A stretch of DNA of 5,257 bases from Firmicutes bacterium UBA7523 (GTDB lineage: Bacteria; Bacillota; Dethiobacteria; Dethiobacterales; Dethiobacteraceae). This document shows positions 1 to 5,257 of this stretch, piece after piece (within the stretch, counting starts at the first letter, position 1; each line of letters opens with the position of its first letter). A model generated the notes under the pieces. The model was not told where the DNA came from, did no database searches, and saw only the letters and a program-made list of their open reading frames with translations. Location of the stretch: the NCBI GenBank assembly GCA_002479415.1, contig DLMZ01000027.1, positions 6,946 to 12,202 of the forward strand. Reading direction: 5' to 3'. A program made the translations under genes and the position numbers.

Positions 1-7
1 ACCTCCA
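1..7 (-). promoter_or_regulatory. Ribosome binding site of the next gene, which starts beyond the left edge
   Basis: Read on the minus strand the window ends in CTGGAGGT, an excellent Shine-Dalgarno sequence (GGAGG). No start codon follows before the edge, so the start of a further minus-strand gene should lie within about 5-10 bases outside the window. The site sits downstream of the operon terminator at 76-105, so that gene is probably a separate transcription unit. Nothing about its product can be read here. Confidence 0.6.
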
Positions 8-47
8 GTTTTATGGGCTTATCTGGATTTTATTCCACACAGCCCAT
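4..47 (-). promoter_or_regulatory. Structured leader with possible Shine-Dalgarno-sequestering pseudoknot
   Basis: On the minus strand a 7-bp perfect stem, ATGGGCT (47-41) with AGCCCAT (19-13), encloses a 21-nt loop. Inside the loop TGGA (37-34) can pair with TCCA (27-24). Alternatively the loop segment TCCAG (27-23) can pair with CTGGA (8-4), which overlaps the Shine-Dalgarno sequence of the next gene. The two pairings of TCCA exclude each other, so the leader could switch between an open and a masked ribosome binding site. This resembles the layout of small translational riboswitches or protein-binding leaders. No known riboswitch core sequence was recognised, and the function is inference from complementarity only. 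Confidence 0.35.
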
Positions 48-75
48 CTTTTCCCTTTAAAATTTTTATCCTCTT

Positions 76-105
76 AAAAAAAGAATTTCCTTCTAAGAAG
101 GAAAT
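76..105 (-). terminator. Intrinsic terminator of the cimA/metE-like operon
   Basis: On the minus strand, 34 bases after the stop codon of the MetE-like gene, a 9-bp perfect stem ATTTCCTTC / GAAGGAAAT (105-97 and 93-85) with a 3-nt loop is followed by TC and a run of seven T (82-76). This is a textbook Rho-independent terminator. It separates the cimA operon from the next gene to the left. Confidence 0.9.
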
Positions 106-139
106 ATGCAGTACCGTTATTTTTATAAATAAAACAGCA

Positions 140-1204
140 TCATAGCTTGCGGTACAATTCACTTATTTCCATTAACAAGCAGTAAGCTTTTTCAGCATAG
201 TCCACAGGCAAAGAACCTGTACCGCAGCCTGGCGTAAACAATAGCTGGCTGCGTAATCGACCGCCGTCCACACCCTTCTTTTCTAAAGTCAACATGTGCC
301 CTTCCACTCTCTCAAGTAGAGAGTGGGCGGACTCAGACTCAACTTCAGCGGAAGTAGGCACTACGCCCCAGGCTAAAGATCCACCTCGGGCCAAATAGTT
401 ATTTAGCTCACTGGAATAAACCAAGAGAGATGTAAAGTAATTATATATATCAATATTAACAAAATCAAAAGGTAGTTCGAATAACAGTGACCAATCAACT
501 CCAGCACAAGCATGCACCCCGATAAGAGCGCGTTCCTCTTTCGCTGCTTCTATTAAAGGAATTAAACTCTGCTGGATTGCCTCCCGGGACAAACCCACAA
601 AGGTTGACTGGCCATACCCATAAATAGCGGGATCATCGATAAAGATGATTACAGGCAAACCGTAGGCTGCCAAAGTTCTTATCTGCCAGCGTATCTGTAG
701 CGCAAGGCTTCTCACTATAATATCACGAAGCTCGTCATTATAAAAAGCAGGCTGCATATTCTCGTTTGTTATTTGAAAACCCATTGTAACCGGACCGGTT
801 ACTTGCCCCTTAAGATAAATAGCGTCCCCGGTTCCTTCACAACGCAGATGTTCAAGAAATGAGTAAAACCCGGCTGCAGATGAAAGGGGAAAAGCGAAGC
901 TAGCTATAGTCTGGTCTTCCTGGTCTGCCAACACATCGGTATAAAACTCGGTAAGCATCTCCAGCCAACCCTCAGCGTCTGTCTGAAAATAAGGAGAGCG
1001 TCCGGAGGCTTCAACAACCAACCCACGCTCAATAAGAGGAGATAAGTATTGGCGGATAAACCCTTCGTCTTCACCGGCAGCGGGCAGCTGAGGCCAATGG
1101 GGGATATGTGGCAAGCTTTTATAAATAAGGCTCAATGCAGGAGCTGCCTGTTGATGAGGCATGCTGCCAATACCAGTAGCCAACCCCGATAGCTTTTTAT
1201 CCAT
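140..1204 (-). CDS. Short MetE-like / UROD-fold methyltransferase protein
   Basis: This 354-residue protein looks like the catalytic (C-terminal) half of cobalamin-independent methionine synthase, in the UROD/MetE-like TIM-barrel superfamily. It has an N-terminal GIGSMPH motif (11-17), KGQVTGPVT (132-140), an acidic DDP segment (190-192), HACAG (231-235) and PGCGTG (325-330). H231, C233 and C327 match the His-x-Cys and distal Cys zinc ligands of MetE; D252 lies where the acidic ligand would be expected. At 354 residues it is less than half of full MetE (about 750) and lacks the folate-binding N-terminal half, so the methyl donor may be a corrinoid protein or another carrier; that is inference. 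Start: ATG with AGGAAGG five bases upstream (1216-1210) inside the end of cimA. It lies one base after the cimA stop, so translation is probably coupled, and it is followed by the terminator at 76-105. It could instead be a non-methionine thiol methyltransferase. The fold is near certain, the reaction is not. Confidence 0.85.
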   Translation of the reverse strand: MDKKLSGLATGIGSMPHQQAAPALSLIYKSLPHIPHWPQLPAAGEDEGFIRQYLSPLIERGLVVEASGRSPYFQTDAEGWLEMLTEFYTDVLADQEDQTIASFAFPLSSAAGFYSFLEHLRCEGTGDAIYLKGQVTGPVTMGFQITNENMQPAFYNDELRDIIVRSLALQIRWQIRTLAAYGLPVIIFIDDPAIYGYGQSTFVGLSREAIQQSLIPLIEAAKEERALIGVHACAGVDWSLLFELPFDFVNIDIYNYFTSLLVYSSELNNYLARGGSLAWGVVPTSAEVESESAHSLLERVEGHMLTLEKKGVDGGRLRSQLLFTPGCGTGSLPVDYAEKAYCLLMEISELYRKL

Positions 1205-1205
1205 C

Positions 1206-2846
1206 TTAACCTTCCTTCCTAAACTGCTTTACCGCTTTGCGAAACTCTTTCATCTTTGTTTTATCAGCACACATTAGACCGTACTCCACGCTGTCCACTA
1301 AAGCAATCCAGCTGGCTTCAATAATATTATGGGAGACACCCACAGTGCCCCATGATTTCTTTTTGCGTTCATCCCTGGACTCGATTAGCACGCGCACACG
1401 AGCACCTGTGCCATCCTTACCGTCAAGCACACGCACCTTATAATCTACAAGGTGGATATGCTTTAACTCCGGGTAAACCTCCTCCAGCGCCTTGCGCAGC
1501 GCTTGGTCCAATGCGTTAACCGGACCGTTTCCTTCACCAGCGGTGAGATATTCCTTTTCACCAATCTTCACTTTAATTGTAGCTTCAGAAATAATTTGAC
1601 CGTTATTACCCCGCTTTTCAACAAATGCACGAACACCAATCAAGTCAAACAAACGCTGGTGAATCTTTAGAGCTTTCCAAATTAGCAGCTCAAAAGATGC
1701 TTCTGCTCCCTCAAACTGGTACCCCTGGTATTCCATCTCTTTAATCTTATCAAGGACCATCTTAGTTTCCGGCGTATCCTTGGAAAGGTCTATATCATTT
1801 TCCTGCGCTTTATACAGCACGTTGCTTTTCCCTGAAAGCTCGGAAACCAACACACGGCGTTTATTGCCTACTAAAGAAGGCTCAATATGCTCATACGTAT
1901 GAGCATGCTTTAATACGGCATCAACATGGATGCCACCTTTATGAGCAAAAGCATTTTCCCCCACATATGGCAATTGCTCCTGTGGCGGGAGATTTGCCAA
2001 CTCAGCTACATAACGGGACAAGCAGGTCAAATTCTCCATTTGGTCCGGCTTAAGTATAGGGATGTCCATCTTTAGCTGTAAATTAGGAATAATCGTGCAC
2101 AGGTTAGCATTGCCGCAGCGTTCACCATAACCATTAATTGTACCTTGAACCTGGCTTGCGCCCATATGGACAGCGATAATCGAATTAGCCACCGCCATCC
2201 CCACATCGTCATGAAGATGTACACCCAGAGGGATATTAATTTCAGATTGAACATATCTAAAAATATTCTGTAAAGCAAACGGCATTAAGCCGCCATTTGT
2301 ATCACATAGTGCTATTAAATCTGCCCCGGCATCACGGGCTGCCAGCACAGTAGCCATTGCATATTCAGAATTAAAGAGATACCCGTCAAAAAAATGTTCA
2401 GCATCATAAATTACCTCCCGCCCTTTTTCTTTCAGGTACGAGACGGTATCAGCAATCATTGCCAAATTCTCTTCCAGAGTAGTGCCAAGCGCATCAGTAA
2501 CATGAAAATCCCAAGACTTGCCGAAAATAGTAACCACACTAGTTTCCGCAGCAAGCAGAGCCTGAATATTTAAATCATCCTTAATTTTAATACCCGCTCG
2601 CCTTGTGCTGCTAAAAGCGGAAATCTTGGCATGCTGAAGCTCACACTGGCGCACCTTACGAAAAAACTCAATGTCTTTCGGGTTAGAACCGGGCCAGCCA
2701 CCCTCAATATAATCTATACCAAACGCATCTAAGCGCTGAGCAATTTTTAATTTGTCACTTACAGAAAAGGATATCCCTTCCCGCTGCGACCCGTCACGTA
2801 AGGTAGTATCATATATTGTAAGCCTATTCAAACCCTTCTCCCCCAT
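1206..2846 (-). CDS. cimA: (R)-citramalate synthase CimA
   Basis: Condenses pyruvate and acetyl-CoA to (R)-citramalate, the first step of the threonine-independent route to 2-oxobutyrate and isoleucine; cytoplasmic. The 546-residue protein has the DRE-TIM (HMGL-like) barrel from about residue 9 to 275, with YDTTLRDGSQ (12-21), metal ligands D13, H210 and H212 (VHLHDD) and N246 in GERCGNANL (241-249). The AHKGGIHVDA segment (301-310) is the linker helix region. A LeuA-type regulatory dimerisation domain follows (about 400-535), the usual site of feedback inhibition, probably by isoleucine. The start YDTTLRDGSQREG, the overall length and the CimA-type domain layout favour citramalate synthase over 2-isopropylmalate or homocitrate synthase. 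The chosen ATG has only a weak upstream site (GAAAGTG). A TTG at codon 6 (2831-2829) is preceded by GGGGGAG six bases upstream and would give a more family-like N-terminus, MNRLTIYDTTLRDG. First gene of the operon, expressed from the promoter at 2879-2907. Confidence 0.93.
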   Translation of the reverse strand: MGEKGLNRLTIYDTTLRDGSQREGISFSVSDKLKIAQRLDAFGIDYIEGGWPGSNPKDIEFFRKVRQCELQHAKISAFSSTRRAGIKIKDDLNIQALLAAETSVVTIFGKSWDFHVTDALGTTLEENLAMIADTVSYLKEKGREVIYDAEHFFDGYLFNSEYAMATVLAARDAGADLIALCDTNGGLMPFALQNIFRYVQSEINIPLGVHLHDDVGMAVANSIIAVHMGASQVQGTINGYGERCGNANLCTIIPNLQLKMDIPILKPDQMENLTCLSRYVAELANLPPQEQLPYVGENAFAHKGGIHVDAVLKHAHTYEHIEPSLVGNKRRVLVSELSGKSNVLYKAQENDIDLSKDTPETKMVLDKIKEMEYQGYQFEGAEASFELLIWKALKIHQRLFDLIGVRAFVEKRGNNGQIISEATIKVKIGEKEYLTAGEGNGPVNALDQALRKALEEVYPELKHIHLVDYKVRVLDGKDGTGARVRVLIESRDERKKKSWGTVGVSHNIIEASWIALVDSVEYGLMCADKTKMKEFRKAVKQFRKEG

Positions 2847-2878
2847 TCACTTTCTATCCGCCCAAGAATAATAGAATA

Positions 2879-2907
2879 ATTATACTATACACCCAGTGAA
2901 GTGTCCA
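2879..2907 (-). promoter_or_regulatory. Sigma-A-type promoter of the cimA operon
   Basis: On the minus strand TGGACA (2907-2902, five of six consensus bases) is separated by exactly 17 bp from a perfect TATAAT (2884-2879). Transcription would start near 2872, giving a leader of only about 25 nt before the cimA ATG. That is too short for a T-box or leucine-type attenuator, so any regulation is likely by DNA-binding proteins or at the enzyme level. Confidence 0.85.
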
Positions 2908-2908
2908 G

Positions 2909-2927
2909 AAAAAAGCCAACTTATGGC
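2909..2927 (-). terminator. Second, weaker terminator-like hairpin after the deacetylase gene
   Basis: On the minus strand GCCA (2927-2924) and TGGC (2918-2915) form a 4-bp stem with a 5-nt loop, followed by six T (2914-2909). The stem is short, so on its own it would be a weak terminator. It lies directly behind the stronger terminator at 2934-2959 and shares with it the 10-base element TGGCTTTTTT. It could act as a back-up stop that shields the cimA promoter from read-through. Confidence 0.4.
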
Positions 2928-2933
2928 AGGAGC

Positions 2934-2959
2934 AAAAAAGCCACTCCTGTTGGAATGGC
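2934..2959 (-). terminator. Intrinsic terminator of the polysaccharide deacetylase gene
   Basis: On the minus strand GCCATTCC (2959-2952) pairs with GGAGTGGC (2947-2940) over 8 bp with one G-U wobble and an AACA loop, followed immediately by six T (2939-2934). It lies about 43 bases after the deacetylase stop codon and upstream of the cimA promoter, so the deacetylase and cimA form separate transcription units. Confidence 0.88.
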
Positions 2960-3002
2960 ATAGTCTTAACGCAAAAAGAAACTGCCTTCGCTTGCCCAGC
3001 AG

Positions 3003-3731
3003 TTATTTTGTATTGAGTGCAGCGAGGAGTTCAGATACAGTGACAAACTGATATCCTTTGTTTATTAGCTCCGGCAGAATTGTTTTAAGAGCTTCCACGG
3101 TTTGGCTCTCGACTTCAGCAACATAATCATGCATCAAAATAATGTCCCCGTTTTTTACATTCTTTAGCACTTTGTTAATAATGGCCTCTACACCTGGGGC
3201 GTACCAATCACTGGAACTTTCAGTCCATAGCACAATTGTACATCCCAATTCTAATGAAACTTTTTCCGTGTTTTTATTAGTGAATCCGTAAGGGGGGCGA
3301 AAGATCTTTGGCGTAATGCCGGTTAATGAAAAGATAATGTTTTGAGTTTCCTCTACCTCTGTTTTAATAGTATGGTAATTTGCTTTGTTTACATCGATAT
3401 GAGTAAAAGTATGGTTTCCGATCTCATGTCCTTCTTCAACAATCTGTTGAAGGACATCCGGATATGCCTTAACATTTTTGCCGATTACAAAAAAAGTAGC
3501 CTTCACATTGTAGTCATTTAATAAATTAAGTATTTGAGGAGTAAACCTGGGATGCGGACCATCATCAAACGTCAAAGCAATTATTTTTTTCTCAGTTGTG
3601 GTATAGCTAACGGATTCCTTGTAATAAAGCGGATACTGAATTAATCCATAAGCGAGGAGCAAGAGAATCAGCAACAAGCAAACTGTTACTACTGTTCTAA
3701 TTCGAAGGATTAGGAATGTATTAATTCTCAT
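3003..3731 (-). CDS. Membrane-anchored polysaccharide deacetylase (NodB domain)
   Basis: Carbohydrate esterase family 4 type enzyme, expected to remove N-acetyl groups from peptidoglycan or another cell-surface glycan outside the membrane. With the ATG at 3731 it has 242 residues: a basic N-terminus, a hydrophobic segment at about 14-31 that is a membrane anchor or uncleaved signal, and then the NodB domain (about 49-240). Motif 1 is TFDDGP (D56 base, D57 metal), motif 2 is HTFTH (H107 and H111, metal), motif 3 is RPPYG (145-149) and motif 5 is LMHD (H201). Motif 4 reads ESSSDW (171-176) where the family usually has DxxDW, so the first Asp is replaced by Ser. The frame also opens with a TTG at 3761, but that has no ribosome site and lies at the predicted -10 box. 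The ATG has GGGG six bases upstream and is preferred. Single-gene unit: candidate promoter at 3760-3788, terminator at 2934-2959. PdaA/PdaB-like sporulation roles are possible but not shown. Confidence 0.9.
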   Translation of the reverse strand: MRINTFLILRIRTVVTVCLLLILLLLAYGLIQYPLYYKESVSYTTTEKKIIALTFDDGPHPRFTPQILNLLNDYNVKATFFVIGKNVKAYPDVLQQIVEEGHEIGNHTFTHIDVNKANYHTIKTEVEETQNIIFSLTGITPKIFRPPYGFTNKNTEKVSLELGCTIVLWTESSSDWYAPGVEAIINKVLKNVKNGDIILMHDYVAEVESQTVEALKTILPELINKGYQFVTVSELLAALNTK

Positions 3732-3759
3732 ATTTGCCCCGTTATTAATATTTGAAATC

Positions 3760-3788
3760 AATATATAGTATGAAAAAAAATTTGATAA
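3760..3788 (-). promoter_or_regulatory. Candidate promoter of the polysaccharide deacetylase gene
   Basis: On the minus strand TTATCA (3788-3783, four of six -35 consensus bases) lies 17 bp before TATATT (3765-3760, five of six -10 bases). A start near 3753 would give a leader of about 20 nt before the ATG at 3731. The surroundings are very AT-rich, so chance matches are common. The spacing, and the agreement with the preferred start codon, are the supporting points. Confidence 0.45.
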
Positions 3789-3799
3789 TATGTTATCAA
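3782..3799. promoter_or_regulatory. Perfect palindrome TTGATAA-N4-TTATCAA, possible operator
   Basis: An inverted repeat with 7-bp arms and a 4-bp spacer lies 51 bp upstream of the preferred deacetylase start, and one arm contains the candidate -35 hexamer. A bound dimeric regulator there would block the promoter. It resembles a Fur-type half-site (TGATAA) but the arm spacing is wrong for the classical 7-1-7 box. On the minus strand it is also followed by A and eight T, so it could instead be a weak AT-rich terminator for transcripts from the aminotransferase side. Both readings are inference. Confidence 0.4.
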
Positions 3800-3824
3800 T
3801 AACATCAGGCTAAGAACCGTAAGA

Positions 3825-4005
3825 TTAGCAAATCGTAAAATATTTGCAGGCTTTGATTAGAATGAACTTTATATCGGCCATATGCTTTTTAACATACTCT
3901 GCAGAACGCATATTAATCGCCTGTTTAATGAACACGTAGTCAGGCTACGGGTTAATTACCTTTCAAATAGAATTCTAAATCAACATGAACTTCCAGATCC
4001 TTCAG
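3825..4005 (-). other. Intergenic stretch with short coding-like fragments, no confident gene
   Basis: The gap between the aminotransferase and deacetylase genes (3732-4031) has no full gene. Two minus-strand pieces read like protein. One is open from 4005 to a stop at 3952 and reads LKDLEVHVDLEFYLKGN, with no start codon of its own. The other is open from 3944 to 3825 and includes an ATG at 3911 giving 28 residues that begin MRSAEYVKKHMADIKF. The second has only a weak AGG eight bases upstream of its ATG. They lie in different frames separated by stops, which fits a decayed gene or chance. I recognise no family. A small hairpin CGTAG / CTACG (3935-3949) is also present. Confidence 0.2.
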
Positions 4006-4017
4006 TTAATCAGCTGT

Positions 4018-4039
4018 CCTTTGAGTTAAACTCAAAAGG
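4018..4039. repeat. Imperfect palindrome across the aminotransferase stop codon
   Basis: CCTTTGAGTT (4018-4027) is followed by AACTC-AAAA-GG (4029-4039), an inverted repeat of 10-bp arms broken by one extra A. It spans the TGA stop at 4034-4032. On the minus strand no T-run follows, so it is not a standard terminator for this gene. On the plus strand it is followed by GCTTTTTC, but no plus-strand gene is visible. It may simply stabilise the 3' end of the messenger. Confidence 0.3.
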
Positions 4040-5257
4040 GCTTTTTCAATATATTATTTAAGTTCTTTCCTATTAAAGCATAAAAGTTTTTGCTTTTACT
4101 TAGAGTCTCGTCTATTGCATTCGCTACATAATCAAGCTGTTGATAAGTAACGGTAAGTGGTGGCTCCAGCCTAATGACATTAGGATTATTTAATGAGTAA
4201 ACTGTGGCAACACGATATTTGTTTATAAGCTCAACCGATAAAAGAGTACCTAAATATTCTTTCGATAGATTATCCAAGGCTCCAAAAGAGAGCTTGTTAA
4301 GTAATCCGGCTTTTGTTTGCGTATCAATAACCTCAATTCCAACTAATAGGCCTATCGCTCTAACATCTTTGACAATTGAATGCTTATCCTTGATTTGGTT
4401 TAACTTATTAAGGAAGTATTCTCCCTTTAAACGAGCCTCCTCAGCTAAATTTTCCTCGATAATGATTTCAATAGTCTTCAAACCCATAGCACAAGCTATT
4501 GCATTACCCCAATATCCTCCGAATGTAGAACTATGCAGCAAATAGTTGTCCAAAGAACCATATGCTTTCTTCCAATTTTCATCAGTTGTAACATATGCTC
4601 CTGAAGAAACAATGCCGCCCCCTAAAGCTTTGGCTAAACAAATAATATCCGGAACAACATTTTCCCACTGACAAGCAAACATCTTCCCGGTTCGTCCAAA
4701 ACCTGTCTGAACCTCATCCACTATAAGTAAGGTGCCGTATTTATTACATATGGAGCGTGCCTTATTCAAAAAACCCTCAGGAGGAATAATCACACCTGCT
4801 TCTCCTTGTACTGGTTCTACAATAAACGCTGCAACATCTTTTTTTGATAATTCTTCTTCAAGACTTTCAAGGCTGCCATACGGAATAGAAGCAGTAGACG
4901 GAATAAGCGGCTCAAAAGGCTGACGATATTTTTCTCTACCCATGACAGAAAGAGCGCCAAGAGTCTTCCCATGAAATGCACCTTGACAATGAATAAATCT
5001 TGGTCTTTTAGTAATAATACGTGCTAGCTTCAAGGCACCTTCGACCGCTTCAGCTCCACTATTGCAAAAAAAAGTTCGCGAAAGATTACCTGGGGTAATG
5101 CTAGCAAGGTTTTCAGCTAAAGCAGCACTTAAATGCTGCACTGCGGTCTGCATTATTTTAGGATAAGTTTCTATTTCTTTCAATGCCTCAAGAAGCTTAG
5201 GATGGTTATGTCCTACATTGAGAGAACCAAAGCCCTGTTTTTTGCAAGAACTTTTTC
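4032..5257 (-). CDS. Class-III aminotransferase, putrescine/ornithine-type (5' end outside window)
   Basis: PLP-dependent fold-type I transaminase, acting on the terminal amine of a diamine or omega-amino acid with 2-oxoglutarate as the usual acceptor. The sequence is most like putrescine aminotransferase (PatA/YgjG), but the substrate cannot be fixed from sequence alone. Counting from a TTG at 5183, which is not a true start, it shows NSGAEAVEGALKLA (41-54, phosphate loop), AFHGKTLGALS (69-79, His stacking on PLP), EPVQGEAG (123-130), DEVQTGFGRTG (156-166, D156 to the pyridine nitrogen), the Schiff-base lysine K185 in LAKALGGG, STFGG (219-223) and RLEPPLT (338-344). The frame stays open upstream of the TTG to the window edge and encodes the conserved FGSLNVGHNHPKLLEAL block, so the real start lies beyond 5257. 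A three-residue YWG insertion follows STFGG. About 60 N-terminal residues are probably missing. No partner gene is visible, so its pathway is open. Confidence 0.9.
   Translation of the reverse strand, partial: KSSCKKQGFGSLNVGHNHPKLLEALKEIETYPKIMQTAVQHLSAALAENLASITPGNLSRTFFCNSGAEAVEGALKLARIITKRPRFIHCQGAFHGKTLGALSVMGREKYRQPFEPLIPSTASIPYGSLESLEEELSKKDVAAFIVEPVQGEAGVIIPPEGFLNKARSICNKYGTLLIVDEVQTGFGRTGKMFACQWENVVPDIICLAKALGGGIVSSGAYVTTDENWKKAYGSLDNYLLHSSTFGGYWGNAIACAMGLKTIEIIIEENLAEEARLKGEYFLNKLNQIKDKHSIVKDVRAIGLLVGIEVIDTQTKAGLLNKLSFGALDNLSKEYLGTLLSVELINKYRVATVYSLNNPNVIRLEPPLTVTYQQLDYVANAIDETLSKSKNFYALIGKNLNNILKKPF

Noticed and set aside
1237..1443. Plus-strand open frame of 68 codons
   Set aside because: It lies wholly antisense inside cimA, has no family-like features, and is explained by the codon composition of the real gene.
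2072..2278. Minus-strand open frame of 68 codons rich in hydrophobic residues
   Set aside because: It is an out-of-frame shadow of the cimA barrel region. The hydrophobic look comes from shifted codons of conserved residues.
2847..3002. T-box or leucine-type attenuator in front of cimA
   Set aside because: The promoter at 2879-2907 lies downstream of the terminators, leaving a leader of about 25 nt. No T-box core sequence is visible.
3782..3799. Classical Fur box
   Set aside because: The arms resemble TGATAAT but are set one base too far apart for the 7-1-7 arrangement. A Fur assignment is not supported without a motif search.
3919..3949. Hairpins GCCTG/CAGGC and CGTAG/CTACG in the intergenic gap
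   Set aside because: They have 5-bp stems only, are mutually overlapping and are not followed by a T-run. They are too weak to call a terminator or RNA element.
4204..4923. Two plus-strand open frames of 113 and 63 codons
   Set aside because: Both are antisense to strongly conserved parts of the aminotransferase and show no recognisable motifs.
1..5257. CRISPR array, IS element, toxin-antitoxin or defence system
   Set aside because: No regularly spaced repeats, transposase motifs, terminal inverted repeats with target duplications, or small paired genes were found on either strand.

Overview
All recognisable genes in this window lie on the minus strand, so the genes are read from the right edge to the left. 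The gene set, the moderately AT-rich composition, strong Shine-Dalgarno sites, intrinsic terminators with long U-tracts and sigma-A-type promoters suggest a low-GC Firmicute. An anaerobic clostridial lineage such as Peptococcaceae/Desulfotomaculum-like bacteria is a plausible guess. The taxonomy is inferred from the flavour of the genes and was not tested by a search.

Layout in transcription order. (1) 5257-4032: a class-III PLP aminotransferase, most like putrescine/ornithine-type enzymes, whose 5' end is cut by the window edge. (2) 4031-3732: about 300 bp without a confident gene. It holds a palindrome overlapping a candidate promoter just before the next gene, plus short coding-like fragments that may be gene relics. 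(3) 3731-3003: a membrane-anchored polysaccharide deacetylase (NodB fold) with an altered motif 4, followed by a good intrinsic terminator and a second, weaker one. (4) 2907-2879: a near-consensus sigma-A promoter driving a two-gene operon. (5) 2846-1206: citramalate synthase cimA. (6) 1204-140: a short cobalamin-independent methionine synthase (MetE)-like/UROD-fold protein, one base after the cimA stop. (7) 105-76: a strong intrinsic terminator closing the operon. (8) 75-1: the leader of a further minus-strand gene whose Shine-Dalgarno site is the last thing visible at the window edge. This leader can fold into a hairpin whose loop is complementary to the Shine-Dalgarno region.

Functionally, CimA makes (R)-citramalate from pyruvate and acetyl-CoA, which is the threonine-independent entry to isoleucine. 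The tightly coupled MetE-like protein keeps the His-x-Cys and Cys zinc-ligand pattern of methyl-accepting thiol transferases, but its methyl donor is unknown. The deacetylase and the aminotransferase look like independent units. I see no CRISPR array, IS element, tRNA, rRNA or defence system. The most interesting unexplained signals are the possible pseudoknot leader at 1-47 and the palindrome-promoter overlap at 3760-3799.
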